From assembly GCA_964419545.1 (NCBI GenBank), contig CAYQQU010000082.1, positions 1 through 21,821 on the forward strand: a DNA stretch of 21,821 nucleotides, read 5' to 3'. The position numbers were made by a program, and so were the translations under genes. The notes beneath the pieces are model-generated. The model was not told the origin of the DNA. It searched no databases and was given only the letters and a program-made list of their open reading frames with translations. The DNA is from CAYQQU01 sp964419545. GTDB taxonomy: Bacteria; Bacteroidota; Bacteroidia; Chitinophagales; Saprospiraceae. Positions within the stretch are counted from its first letter, which is position 1; the number at the start of each line of letters is the position of its first letter. This document shows, piece by piece, positions 7,638-14,947 of this stretch.

Positions 7638-7940
7638 CTTCTGGGTCCGGTTTGCTTTTTTGCAGAAAAGATTTGCAAGTTATACGGAAAATAACAAAAA
7701 AGGAGACACCGGGCTTACTTCTTTTTTGCAAAATCAGCAAGCGGGATGCCTTTATTTGCTTTGCCGTAGTTGATTGTGCGAAGGCGATAAGTGATCAGGC
7801 TAATCGCTTACGATGGTGTCAGCTCGCCAAATTTCCTTCCTGAAAACAAATTCGCAATGGAATAGTTGAAGGGCAGCGGAATACCCCCAAAGATCAAACC
7901 GGCTGAATTTTTCAATGTTGGTCGGGATCAATCCATTGAA
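7638..7940. other. Intergenic stretch without a recognised gene
   Basis: This is the gap of about 300 bp between htrA and the next minus-strand gene. It has no clear exact TAnnTTTG box for htrA; the nearest is TATAACTTG on the minus strand near 7677-7685. After the stop of the three-helix membrane protein at 7941, the same minus frame stays open for 46 further codons, to a TAG at 7800-7802, without its own ATG. I see no domain in that extension and do not call it a gene. Confidence 0.4.
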
Positions 7941-8225
7941 TTATGTTCCACTGAAAGGCGTCCCGAAAATACCGACGGCCAATTCCGTCCAGATGAGCAA
8001 GAGCACGGCTAGTATAGCCAGGCTGATGGCAATCCGGTACTCGATTTTAGTTACTTTTCTGATAACAAAATCAATTGAGAGCCCCGTGCCGAGCAAAAGA
8101 CCGCCAGCAATAGCAAAATCCAGCGGCGCCCAGTTCACTTCGTCCGTAAACGCCATCGCGATCAATGGGATTAGCAGGAACCCAATTACGGCGAGCATTA
8201 TTCCGTTGAGTCTTTTGTCTTTCAT
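7941..8225 (-). CDS. Small three-helix inner-membrane protein, conserved hypothetical
   Basis: This 94-residue protein has three predicted membrane helices (about residues 9-27, 36-54 and 63-85) joined by short loops. Notable motifs are FTDEVNW at 26-32 between helices 1 and 2, basic RKVTKIEYR between helices 2 and 3, and WTELAVGIFGTPF near the C-terminus. I recall this pattern as a widespread uncharacterised family in Bacteroidota; no function is known to me. The gene appears monocistronic with its own near-perfect promoter 30-60 bp upstream. Confidence 0.75.
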   Translation of the reverse strand: MKDKRLNGIMLAVIGFLLIPLIAMAFTDEVNWAPLDFAIAGGLLLGTGLSIDFVIRKVTKIEYRIAISLAILAVLLLIWTELAVGIFGTPFSGT

Positions 8226-8254
8226 GTTTTTGGATTTTGTAGCACTTTGTAATT

Positions 8255-8285
8255 CAAAGTTAATAAAAATCGAAATAGAAGCAAA
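8255..8285 (-). promoter_or_regulatory. Bacteroidota promoter TTTG-N19-TAACTTTG for the three-helix membrane protein
   Basis: On the minus strand the -33 TTTG (8285-8282) and the -7 box TAACTTTG (8262-8255) are separated by 19 bp. This matches the primary-sigma consensus of the phylum at both elements. The predicted start site is about 20-25 nt upstream of the ATG at 8225. Confidence 0.65.
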
Positions 8286-8293
8286 GTTGTTTG

Positions 8294-8305
8294 GCCGGCG
8301 CCGGC
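8294..8305. promoter_or_regulatory. 12-bp perfect GC palindrome between two divergent genes
   Basis: GCCGGCGCCGGC is a perfect palindrome, located 8 bp upstream of the minus-strand -33 element and about 85 bp upstream of the rightward GTG-start gene. It could be an operator or simply a GC-rich chance palindrome; the position makes the former worth considering. Confidence 0.25.
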
Positions 8306-8389
8306 AAAATTGTTTTAATTAACGGGATAAAGAGAAAACCTTTTTTTCGTCCGACTACTTATTTTGAATAACCAAATCAAAATTATTTT

Positions 8390-8596
8390 GTGACTGACAA
8401 GAAAGACCCATTCGACGGCGAATACATCGGCAACATCTGGGGCTGGCGCTTTTCCCTCATCGGCGCTATCGTCCTGGTTTTTATGGTCGGCCTGATGGTG
8501 TACCGCCACTATCAGCTCGACGTGCCTTTCGGGCAGCCGTCGCCGGCGGAGGAAGTAGTAGCCCCTGATTCGCTGATTAAAGATACCTTACAGTAA
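8390..8596 (+). CDS. Single-helix membrane miniprotein in operon with dapF
   Basis: This 68-residue protein starts with GTG, because no in-frame ATG lies upstream before non-coding sequence. The N-terminus is charged (MTDKKDPFDGEYIGNIWGWR), one membrane helix covers about residues 21-42, and an extracytoplasmic tail ends in APDSLIKDTLQ. The PFDGEYIGNIWGWRFS segment just before the helix looks conserved. The stop is 3 bp before the dapF ATG, so the two are co-transcribed. The function is not recognised; pairing with dapF may be a matter of shared expression only. Confidence 0.65.
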   Translation: MTDKKDPFDGEYIGNIWGWRFSLIGAIVLVFMVGLMVYRHYQLDVPFGQPSPAEEVVAPDSLIKDTLQ

Positions 8597-8599
8597 AAC

Positions 8600-9382
8600 A
8601 TGATCCCATTTGTCAAATACCACGGCGCCGGCAACGATTTTATTCTGATCGACAACCGCAATGAAAGGTGGCTGACCCGTAAGGATACGGCCCTTGTTGA
8701 GCGGCTGTGTCGTCGCCGCTTTGGCGTCGGCGCCGACGGGCTGATATTGTTGCAGAACCGCCCGGAGTACGATTTCGAAATGATTTACTTCAACGCCGAC
8801 GGCCGCGAGAGCACCATGTGCGGCAATGGCGGGCGCTGTATGGTGGCTTTCGCCCATACCCTGGGCATCATCGGACCATCTTGTCGTTTTCTGGCGATCG
8901 ACGGGCCGCACCGGGCGCTGATCGCCGGCGGGGAGGTAGAATTGCAGATGGGTGATGTGGCCGGCGTAGAGCGCTACCCCGATCATTTTGTGCTCGACAC
9001 CGGCTCGCCGCATTACGTGCAATTTGTGGAAAGCCTGGAACAAGTGGACGTCGTAGAGGAAGGCCGCCGCATCCGTAACGGCGAGCGCTTTGCCGGTGAG
9101 GGCGTCAACGTCAATTTCGTCGAGATCACAGATGCCGGCCTGCAGGTCGCTACCTACGAGCGCGGCGTGGAAGATGAAACCTTGTCCTGCGGCACCGGCG
9201 TCACCGCAGCTGCGCTCGCTTTTTATCTGCACCGGCCCTGGCTGGCCGAACGGGAAATTGCCGTGCATACCAGGGGGGGCGACCTGCGGGTGCGCTTTGA
9301 GCATCATCCCGGTGAGACCTTCACCGATATCTGGCTGTGCGGGCCGGCGGTACGCGTATTTTCCGGTGAGGTGAGTAGGTAA
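8600..9382 (+). CDS. dapF: Diaminopimelate epimerase
   Basis: This 260-residue cytosolic enzyme interconverts LL- and meso-diaminopimelate, the penultimate step to lysine and the source of meso-DAP for peptidoglycan. It shows the two-lobed, pseudo-symmetric DapF fold. The catalytic cysteine pair is present: Cys74 in MCGNGGRC and Cys197 in SCGTGVTAAAL. The N-terminal signature KYHGAGNDFILID is at residues 6-18 and FGVGADGLILL is at 41-51. Length is slightly below the common 270-280 but complete. It follows a miniprotein gene with a 3-bp gap. The frame remains open past its TAA into the hydrolase remnant downstream. Confidence 0.96.
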   Translation: MIPFVKYHGAGNDFILIDNRNERWLTRKDTALVERLCRRRFGVGADGLILLQNRPEYDFEMIYFNADGRESTMCGNGGRCMVAFAHTLGIIGPSCRFLAIDGPHRALIAGGEVELQMGDVAGVERYPDHFVLDTGSPHYVQFVESLEQVDVVEEGRRIRNGERFAGEGVNVNFVEITDAGLQVATYERGVEDETLSCGTGVTAAALAFYLHRPWLAEREIAVHTRGGDLRVRFEHHPGETFTDIWLCGPAVRVFSGEVSR

Positions 9383-9670
9383 CCGAAAGCTGATTTTTAT
9401 CATTTCCCCGGCCCTCGTTACTTCAGTATGGGCCGCAGGCACGATTACCGGCCGGCAGTGACCGACCTGCAAGTTCCGATCCTGGTGTTGCACGGCGCCA
9501 AAGACTTGCAGCCGGAGGCAGTCACGCGCGGCTTCGCCAGTGTTTTTCCGAACGCGAAAGTATTGGTCATCGAAGAAGCCGGTCACTTCCCGTTTTTCGA
9601 GAACCCGGGGCGTTTTGCAGCGGCGGTCGGCGATTTTCTGGGCAGCATGGACGCCGTCAGTTATGAGTAA
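9383..9670 (+). pseudogene. C-terminal remnant of an alpha/beta hydrolase
   Basis: The frame directly after the dapF stop encodes what looks like the last third of an alpha/beta-fold hydrolase (proline iminopeptidase-like). Recognisable parts are SMGRRHDYRPAV, then VPILVLHGAKDLQPE with the likely catalytic Asp, then VLVIEEAGHFPFFENP with the catalytic His. The nucleophile-elbow half (GxSxG) is missing. The first ATG is at 9428, but hydrolase-like residues (PGPRYF) continue upstream of it to about 9411. The fragment is in frame with dapF and separated from it by a single TAA. A 5'-deleted relic is the simplest reading. An 80-residue translated product from 9428 is possible but could not be a complete hydrolase. 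Confidence 0.65.
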
Positions 9671-9672
9671 CC

Positions 9673-9804
9673 CAACCTCAACCTGGTGCTGGAATGACGG
9701 CCGACGCGTTCCCGTCGTCGACCACGGCAAGCGGTCGGCGTTGCGCCGGCAGGCGGATCGGGTCGGTGCTTTTCTGGATGTGGTGGATTGGGAGGTTGAG
9801 GTTG
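9673..9804. repeat. 12-bp inverted repeat (CAACCTCAACCT) enclosing about 108 bp
   Basis: CAACCTCAACCT at 9673-9684 is perfectly complementary to AGGTTGAGGTTG at 9793-9804. Each arm is itself two CAACCT units. The enclosed DNA is GC-rich and non-coding by inspection. No flanking target duplication is visible, so I do not call it a mobile element. Confidence 0.4.
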
Positions 9805-9869
9805 AGGGGGGAGAGAAGTTTTTTTCGAAAAGACCCAGCTGACCTTTCATCGCCCCTTTGCCAAGATTT

Positions 9870-9877
9870 TATCTTTG
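9870..9877 (+). promoter_or_regulatory. ltaE: -7 box (TATCTTTG) for threonine aldolase
   Basis: This is an exact TAnnTTTG match ending 16 bp before the ltaE ATG. The implied leader is only about 10 nt. A TTTG 9 bp upstream (9857-9860) is too close for a canonical -33 element. Confidence 0.5.
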
Positions 9878-9893
9878 CCGGAAACCGCAAGCG

Positions 9894-10913
9894 ATGACCA
9901 TTAATCTGATCAGCGATACCGTTACCAAGCCCACGCCCGGCATGCTTGCTGCTATGATGCAAGCCGAGGTCGGCGATGATGTGTTCGGGCAAGATCCTAC
10001 CGTCAATCAATTGGAAGCCCGCATGGCGGCCATGTTCGGCAAGGAAGCCGCCCTCTTTTGCCCGTCGGGTACTATGACCAATCAAATCGCCCTCAAAGTA
10101 CACACGCAACCCCTCGACGAGGTGATCTGCGACCATTATTCGCACATCTACCAGTACGAAGTGGGCGGCTACGCATACAACTCGGGCGTCGGCATCAATC
10201 TGATCGAAGGAACCAACGGCAAGATCACCGCCGAGCAGGTGGCGGCCGCCATCAAGCCGGTGCACGACTGGCTGCCGCTAAGTAAGCTGGTAGTGTTGGA
10301 GAACACTTGCAACAAAGGCGGCGGCAGCTATTACACCCTCGACGAGATCCGCCCCATCCGGCAGTTGTGCCGGGAGCGCGGTCTGACCCTCCACCTCGAC
10401 GGCGCCCGCCTCTTCAACGCATTGGTGGAGACGGGAGAAACAACAGAAGCCGTAGGCGAACAGTTCGACACCGTTTCCATTTGCCTGTCGAAAGGCCTGG
10501 GCGCCCCGGTGGGCTCCGTGCTGATCGGGGATGCCGATTTCATCCGGCGCGCCCGCCGCGTCCGCAAAGTGATGGGCGGCGGCATGCGCCAGGCGGGGTA
10601 TCTGGCGGCGGCCTGCCTCTATGCGCTGGATCACCACATCGACCGCCTGAAAGACGATAACGACCGCGCGCGCCGCATTGGGGGAATCCTTGAGGAAATG
10701 CCTTACGTCACTGATGTGCGGCCCGTCCAGAGCAATATCCTCATCTTTGATGTGGCTCCGCCCCATACGGCTGCTTCTTTCCTGGACAAACTGGCCGCCT
10801 ACGGCATCAACGCGGCGCCTTTCGGACCGCAGACGGTGCGCTTCGTTACGCATCTGGACGTGACGGAGGAGATGGTGGAAGCAGCGATTGCCGTGCTGAA
10901 AAAAATAGGGTAA
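9894..10913 (+). CDS. ltaE: Low-specificity L-threonine aldolase
   Basis: This 339-residue PLP-dependent enzyme of the beta-eliminating lyase group cleaves L-threonine/allo-threonine to glycine and acetaldehyde in the cytosol. The PLP lysine is Lys200 in SICLSKGLGAPVGS. LHLDGARLFNA (167-177) supplies the Asp that pairs with the pyridine nitrogen. The N-terminal ISDTVTKPTPGM (6-17) and GDDVFGQDPTVNQLE (27-41) are family signatures. I chose the ATG at 9894 (MTINLISDTV); a longer frame would include the promoter box. It converges with the BFN gene, with 14 bp between the stops. Confidence 0.95.
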   Translation: MTINLISDTVTKPTPGMLAAMMQAEVGDDVFGQDPTVNQLEARMAAMFGKEAALFCPSGTMTNQIALKVHTQPLDEVICDHYSHIYQYEVGGYAYNSGVGINLIEGTNGKITAEQVAAAIKPVHDWLPLSKLVVLENTCNKGGGSYYTLDEIRPIRQLCRERGLTLHLDGARLFNALVETGETTEAVGEQFDTVSICLSKGLGAPVGSVLIGDADFIRRARRVRKVMGGGMRQAGYLAAACLYALDHHIDRLKDDNDRARRIGGILEEMPYVTDVRPVQSNILIFDVAPPHTAASFLDKLAAYGINAAPFGPQTVRFVTHLDVTEEMVEAAIAVLKKIG

Positions 10914-10927
10914 ACCCCGACAAAGCA

Positions 10928-11521
10928 CTAGCCTTGTTCCTGCCGCCGTTTGATCTCGTCCCGGATTTCCGCGGCCCGTTCGTAGTTCTCTTCGGCGAGC
11001 ACTTCGTCGAGCATTTTGTTGAGGGCGTCCATGGAGTAGGAGGAGAGGGAAGCGCCCTTGGGCGGAACGGTAGACACCTTTTTGGTGGTGGCGGCCGGTT
11101 GTTCTTCGGTTTCTTCGAGGACGACGCCGGCGGCGTCGAGGATAAACTCGTAGGTATAGATCGGGCAGGCGAAGCGCACGGCGAGGGCGAGGGCGTCGGA
11201 GGTGCGCGAGTCGATCTCGATGATCTCGCCGTCTTTCAGGCAGATGAGGCGGGCGTAGAAGATGCCGTCCAGCAGGTTGTTGATGATCACTTCTTTGAGC
11301 TCGATGTTGAAGGTGTCGAGCGTATTTTTGAAGAGGTCGTGGGTGAGGGGGCGGTTGGGGGTCATGCGCTCCATGGCGACGGCGATGGCCTGGGCTTCGA
11401 AGCTGCCGATGACGATGGGCAGGCGGCGGCTGCCGTTTTGTTCACCCAGAACGACGGCGTAATTGTGGGATTGCGTGACACTATGGGAGAGGGCGACAAT
11501 GTCCAGTTCTATCTTCTTCAT
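10928..11521 (-). CDS. Bifunctional nuclease family protein (BFN/DUF151) with C-terminal UVR motif
   Basis: This 197-residue protein has an N-terminal BFN (DUF151) domain at about residues 1-135, with QSHNYAVVLGEQNGSRRLPI, IGSFEAQAIAVAME and IDSRTSDALALAVRF, all typical of the family. A linker (136-161) leads to a UvrB/UvrC-type coiled-coil motif at about 162-196 (NKMLDEVLAEENYERAAEIR), which in Uvr proteins mediates protein contacts. Plant BFN homologues have RNase and DNase activity; activity here is inferred. The ATG at 11521 (MKKIELDIVALSHS) begins the conserved domain; 16 upstream in-frame residues are not family-like. It lies downstream of mazG with its own promoter box in the gap. Confidence 0.88.
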   Translation of the reverse strand: MKKIELDIVALSHSVTQSHNYAVVLGEQNGSRRLPIVIGSFEAQAIAVAMERMTPNRPLTHDLFKNTLDTFNIELKEVIINNLLDGIFYARLICLKDGEIIEIDSRTSDALALAVRFACPIYTYEFILDAAGVVLEETEEQPAATTKKVSTVPPKGASLSSYSMDALNKMLDEVLAEENYERAAEIRDEIKRRQEQG

Positions 11522-11635
11522 AGAGAAGCTCAGGCTTGGTTCCGAATAAGTGCGCGAGGAAAAGAACACCTACGCAATGACTCTCGGAAAGTTACGATGA
11601 AAATGCAAAAATCTCAAACTTCGTCTAAGGAGGCG

Positions 11636-11643
11636 CAAAGGTA
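11636..11643 (-). promoter_or_regulatory. -7 box (TACCTTTG) for the BFN nuclease
   Basis: This minus-strand exact TAnnTTTG match lies in the 143-bp gap between mazG and the BFN gene, giving a leader of roughly 110 nt. The same 8-mer is used upstream of mazG. I see no -33 TTTG at the expected spacing. Confidence 0.45.
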
Positions 11644-11664
11644 AGAAAAAGTCTGTATTACCGG

Positions 11665-12444
11665 CTAGGCCTTTTCTCTTTTCTGCTTGGCTTCTTCCCA
11701 GAGCGCGTCCATCTCCCGGAGGCTCATTTCGCGCAGGTCGCGCCCGGCCTGCGCCTCGATGTATTCGAAGCGCCTTTTGAACTTTTGGTTCACGCGTTCC
11801 AGCGCCGTCTCGGGGTCGATATGCTGAAAGCGGGCGTAGTTGATGAGGGAAAACAGCACGTCGCCGAATTCTTCTTCACGCTTTTCCTGGGGCAGGTTGT
11901 CGTCCAGCGCCTCTTGCATTTCGGCGAGCTCTTCTTTCACCTTTTCCCATACCTGGGCTTTATTTTCCCATTCGAAGCCCACCTGCGCCGTCTTTTCCTG
12001 CATGCGGTATGCTTTCACCATGGCGGGCAGGGAGCGGGGCACGCCTTGCAGCACCGATTTTTTCCCGCTTTTGAGTTTGAGTTGTTCCCAGTTTTTCTTG
12101 ACGTCTTCCTCGCTGTCGACCTGGACGTCGCCGTAAATGTGGGGGTGGCGTTCCACCAGTTTGTCGCAGACAGCGTGGAGCGCGTCGGCGATATCCCAGG
12201 CCTGCTTTTCGCTGGCGATCCTGGCGTAGAAGACCATGTGCAGGAGCAGGTCGCCCACCTCTTCTTTGACCTCCCCGAGGTTGTCGTCGAGGATGGCGTC
12301 GGCCAGCTCGTAGGTCTCCTCGATGGTCAGGTTGCGCAGGCTTTGCAGGGTCTGTTTGCGATCCCACGGGCATTGCTCGCGCAATTCGTCCATGATGGTC
12401 AGCAGGCGACCGAAAGCATCGAGCTTTTGCTGCTTGGTGTTCAT
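11665..12444 (-). CDS. mazG: Nucleoside triphosphate pyrophosphohydrolase MazG
   Basis: This 259-residue cytosolic all-alpha NTP pyrophosphohydrolase hydrolyses NTPs/dNTPs to NMP and PPi and is linked to housekeeping of aberrant nucleotides and (p)ppGpp. It has two tandem MazG domains. The first holds the metal-binding EExxE...ExxD set (Glu42, Glu43, Glu46, Glu62, Asp65) in IEETYELADAI and KEEVGDLLL. The second has KEELAEMQEAL and EEEFGDVLFSLINYAR. CPWDRKQTLQSLR (25-37) is a strong family signature. The ATG at 12444 (MNTKQQKLDAF) follows an AGGAG four bases upstream, which decides the start over an in-frame ATG nine codons earlier that lies inside the promoter. Confidence 0.95.
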   Translation of the reverse strand: MNTKQQKLDAFGRLLTIMDELREQCPWDRKQTLQSLRNLTIEETYELADAILDDNLGEVKEEVGDLLLHMVFYARIASEKQAWDIADALHAVCDKLVERHPHIYGDVQVDSEEDVKKNWEQLKLKSGKKSVLQGVPRSLPAMVKAYRMQEKTAQVGFEWENKAQVWEKVKEELAEMQEALDDNLPQEKREEEFGDVLFSLINYARFQHIDPETALERVNQKFKRRFEYIEAQAGRDLREMSLREMDALWEEAKQKREKA

Positions 12445-12468
12445 TTTTCTCCTATTTTTGCGACCCTG

Positions 12469-12476
12469 CAAAGGTA
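12469..12476 (-). promoter_or_regulatory. mazG: -7 box (TACCTTTG) for mazG
   Basis: This minus-strand exact TAnnTTTG match sits 24 bp before the mazG ATG. A ribosome-binding AGGAG (12453-12449) lies between them. The -33 element is not obvious. Confidence 0.45.
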
Positions 12477-12577
12477 AGCGCCCGAATCCTAATAAGGGTT
12501 AATTTCTTGTAATAAAAAGCTGGGCGCCAAACCGGAAGCGGGCAGCATTTGTTGAACAACAAAAAGAAAACACGACC

Positions 12578-12802
12578 ATGGAATTTTTATATGTGCTGGC
12601 TATTGTCTTCGGTGTCTTCGGCATTTCTTTCGCCCTCATCAATATTCGCCACATCTTCACCGGCAACGAGTTCCGGGGCACCTGCGCAACCAATAATCCG
12701 ATGCTGAAAAACCAGATCGGCGACTGCACCGTTTGCGGCAAAAAGGCCGACGAGGAGTGCAAGATGCCGGAAACGGGCAGACAAGCCGGCGCGCGGGCGT
12801 GA
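12578..12802 (+). CDS. Small Cys-containing membrane protein, conserved hypothetical
   Basis: This 74-residue protein has one N-terminal membrane helix (about residues 3-24) followed by a short domain with four cysteines: Cys36 in FRGTCATNN, Cys50 and Cys53 in GDCTVCGKK, and Cys61 in DEECK. The CxxC plus two more Cys suggests a small zinc or redox site next to the membrane. I recall proteins of this layout annotated only as 'membrane or secreted protein' in Bacteroidota; no function is known to me. It is divergent from mazG (133-bp shared gap) and converges with the CoA-binding gene. Confidence 0.72.
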   Translation: MEFLYVLAIVFGVFGISFALINIRHIFTGNEFRGTCATNNPMLKNQIGDCTVCGKKADEECKMPETGRQAGARA

Positions 12803-12928
12803 CGGAATGTTTTCGGGTGATTGATCCCCCCTCCCGGTCTCGGAAGTTTCGCAAATTTCAGGATTTAACCCGTCTCCTGAGCGATCCGTTGAAAACGTAG
12901 AACTGAAGGAGTTTTACAAAACGGTTGT

Positions 12929-13288
12929 TCAGTACGCCTGCATCGACAGCATGACCAGCGTACAAGCCATTTCCACTTCGATGCCCTGCTCGCGGGCCAG
13001 TTGCGCCAGTTCCCGGTTTTCCGCGCCGGGGTTGAAAATGATGCGCCGGGGTTTCAACGAAAGCAAATAATCGTAATACTCCTGCTGCCGCCTGGGGTTG
13101 AGGTAGAGGGTGATCGTATCGATACCTTCGAGAGCGGGTTTACCCTGAATGAGTTCCACACCGTCGATATTGCCCTCGCGGTTGCCCAGCGCCACCACTT
13201 CATGGCCCGCCCACACCAATTGCCGGACAGCGGAATGAGCGATGCGGGCGGGGTTGGGCGAGGCGCCGAGCACGAGTGTTTTTTTCAT
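12929..13288 (-). CDS. CoA-binding (YccU-like) Rossmann-fold protein
   Basis: This 119-residue protein begins with the nucleotide-binding motif KKTLVLGASPNPARIAHSAV (residues 2-21) and continues through GHEVVALGNREG, TITLYLNPRRQQEYYDY and RIIFNPGAENREL. This is the order seen in stand-alone CoA-binding domain proteins (PF13380 type), which resemble the N-terminal domain of succinyl-CoA synthetase alpha. It is complete in length for a single domain. The cellular role of the family is poorly known. The start at 13288 is just downstream of the pdhC terminator, so it probably has its own promoter, which I could not identify. Confidence 0.87.
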   Translation of the reverse strand: MKKTLVLGASPNPARIAHSAVRQLVWAGHEVVALGNREGNIDGVELIQGKPALEGIDTITLYLNPRRQQEYYDYLLSLKPRRIIFNPGAENRELAQLAREQGIEVEMACTLVMLSMQAY

Positions 13289-13316
13289 GGAAGGAGCTTT
13301 GATATAAAATAACAGA

Positions 13317-13343
13317 ACCGGAAAGCTTCAAACACTTTCCGGT
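13317..13343 (-). terminator. Rho-independent terminator of pdhC
   Basis: ACCGGAAAG (13317-13325) pairs perfectly with CTTTCCGGT (13335-13343) across a 9-nt loop. On the minus strand the stem is followed by a T-rich tract (TCTGTTATTTTAT). It begins 33 bp after the pdhC stop and ends about 28 bp before the CoA-binding gene's ATG. Confidence 0.65.
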
Positions 13344-13375
13344 CCTTTCAGGTTGGTAAAATTTTATCTTTTCCC

Positions 13376-14701
13376 TTACACCATCAGTCGGATCGGGTCT
13401 TCGAGAATGCCCTGCAGTGTTTGCAGGAAGGAAGCCCCTTTGGCGCCGTCGACTACGCGGTGGTCGCACGAGAGCGTCACTTTCATCATCTTGCCGGGGA
13501 CGATCTCGCCGTCCTTGACGATGGGCTTGTCGATGATGCCGCCCACGGCCAGGATGCAGGCGTCGGGCGGGTTGATGATGGCGGTAAATTCTTCGATGCC
13601 GAACATGCCGAGGTTGGAAATCGTGAAGGTATTGCCCTGCATCTCTTCGGGCTGCAGTTTGCGCTGTTTGGCGCGGCCGGCAAATTCTTTTACTTCCGTA
13701 TTGATCTGGGAGAGCGTCTTCATATCAGCGTAGCGGATCACCGGCACCAGCAGGCCTTCGTCGATGGCGACGGCGACGCCGATATTGACGTCGTGGTTAT
13801 AGCGGATCTTATCTTCCATCCAGGAGGCGTTCACTTCCGGGTGGAGGCGCAGTGCGGCCGCGCACGCTCTGATGATCAGGTCGTTGAAGGAGATCTTGGT
13901 GGGCGCCACTTCGTTAATGCGCTTGCGCATCTGCACGGCCTTTTCCATGCTGATCTCCAGCGTCAGGTAGAAGTGGGGCGCGGAGAACTTGCTCTCGCTC
14001 AGCCGTCGCGCGATGATCTTGCGCATCTGGCTGATGTTTTTATCCTCGTAGTTGGCTTCGCCGCCACCGCCGACGAATGCCGGTATTTGCGGCGCTTCTT
14101 CTTTGGGTGCGGCGGGCTGGGGCGCCGGTTGCGGAGCCGGTGCGGCGGGTGCTTGCGCCGGCGCCGACTTTTGCTTTTCGATCTGTTCTTCGATGTCGCG
14201 TTTGACGATGCGACCGTTATCGCCGGAGCCCTTGATGTTGGCCAGGTCGATGCCGGCTTCGCGAGCCATGCTGCGGGCCAGGGGCGAGGCTTTGATCCGG
14301 TCGTCGCCTTGCGGGGCCGGCGCGCCGGCGGCTGCTTCTTCCTCTTCTTCAACGGGCGTTTCCGTATCGAATTGGTCCATGGGCGAAGGCGCTTCGCTCT
14401 GGCCGTTGCCTTCGCTGCCGCCCTGATCTTTTTCGGCTTCTTCCAGGATCTTTTTCCAGTCTTCGCCTTCTTCACCGATGATGGCGATGACGCCGTCGAT
14501 GGGCACGGGGCCTTCTTTTACCGCGATGTGTAAGAGGGTGCCGTCAAAGAAGCTGTCCAGCTCCATGGTGGCTTTATCGGTTTCGACTTCGGCGAGGGTC
14601 TCGCCGGCTTCCACTTGTTCGCCTTCTTCTTTCAACCATCCGATGATGTTGCCCTCTTCCATCGTATCGCTCATCCGGGGCATGCGAATGACTTCAGCCA
14701 T
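13376..14701 (-). CDS. pdhC: Pyruvate dehydrogenase E2, dihydrolipoamide acetyltransferase
   Basis: This 441-residue E2 core subunit transfers acetyl groups from lipoate to CoA. It has one lipoyl domain (about 1-80) with lipoylated Lys43 in ETDKATME, then an acidic/Ala linker (85-132). A peripheral-subunit-binding domain follows (about 135-172, KASPLARSMAREAGID), then a Pro/Ala-rich hinge (178-207) and the catalytic domain (about 220-441). The active site is His414 and Asp418 in SCDHRVVDG. The first residues (MAEVIRMPRMSDTMEEGNI) and single lipoyl domain fit the mitochondrial-type PDH E2 rather than 2-oxoglutarate or branched-chain E2. The E1 and E3 subunits are not in the window. It ends in an intrinsic terminator. 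Confidence 0.94.
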   Translation of the reverse strand: MAEVIRMPRMSDTMEEGNIIGWLKEEGEQVEAGETLAEVETDKATMELDSFFDGTLLHIAVKEGPVPIDGVIAIIGEEGEDWKKILEEAEKDQGGSEGNGQSEAPSPMDQFDTETPVEEEEEAAAGAPAPQGDDRIKASPLARSMAREAGIDLANIKGSGDNGRIVKRDIEEQIEKQKSAPAQAPAAPAPQPAPQPAAPKEEAPQIPAFVGGGGEANYEDKNISQMRKIIARRLSESKFSAPHFYLTLEISMEKAVQMRKRINEVAPTKISFNDLIIRACAAALRLHPEVNASWMEDKIRYNHDVNIGVAVAIDEGLLVPVIRYADMKTLSQINTEVKEFAGRAKQRKLQPEEMQGNTFTISNLGMFGIEEFTAIINPPDACILAVGGIIDKPIVKDGEIVPGKMMKVTLSCDHRVVDGAKGASFLQTLQGILEDPIRLMV

Positions 14702-14907
14702 AGTGAACTCTTTTTAGGTTAGTTTGGTGCTTTTGCTCGAAAGTGTTAGTGGGCCGTTTCGGCCCAAAGTATGGGTAGCACCGCACAAAAATGCAATATT
14801 TTCCAAGTTAAGGATTACAATTGGAAGAAAAAATGTCCGAAGTGCGTATTTGCTGCTCTTTTCATTGCCAATTGTCACTTCTTTTGAACAAGCCCCTCCG
14901 GGAAAGG

Positions 14908-14942
14908 TTTGCTCCTCTTTTCCGGCTTTTTACCTAATTTTG
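14908..14942 (+). promoter_or_regulatory. recR: Promoter of recR, TTTG-N23-TAATTTTG, near-leaderless
   Basis: The -7 box TAATTTTG (14935-14942) exactly fits TAnnTTTG and ends 5 bp before the recR ATG at 14948. A TTTG (14908-14911) lies 23 bp upstream, at the long end of reported Flavobacterium spacing. A start site 5-7 nt after the box would fall on or next to the ATG, implying a leaderless or nearly leaderless mRNA. Confidence 0.5.
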
Positions 14943-14947
14943 CGGCT

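Noticed and set aside
7803..7940. 46-codon in-frame extension after the stop of the three-helix membrane protein
   Set aside because: No start codon, no recognisable domain and no readthrough signal; an open stretch of this length can arise by chance.
9673..9804. Inverted repeat considered as a second MITE
   Set aside because: The flanking sequences show no target-site duplication and the arms are themselves simple CAACCT repeats, so chance or simple sequence is sufficient.
9664..9842. Plus-strand frame starting at ATG 9664 (MSNPTSTWCWNDGRR), overlapping the hydrolase stop
   Set aside because: It is short, lies across the CAACCTCAACCT inverted repeat and shows no domain; codon use does not look coding. 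It more likely reflects structured intergenic DNA.
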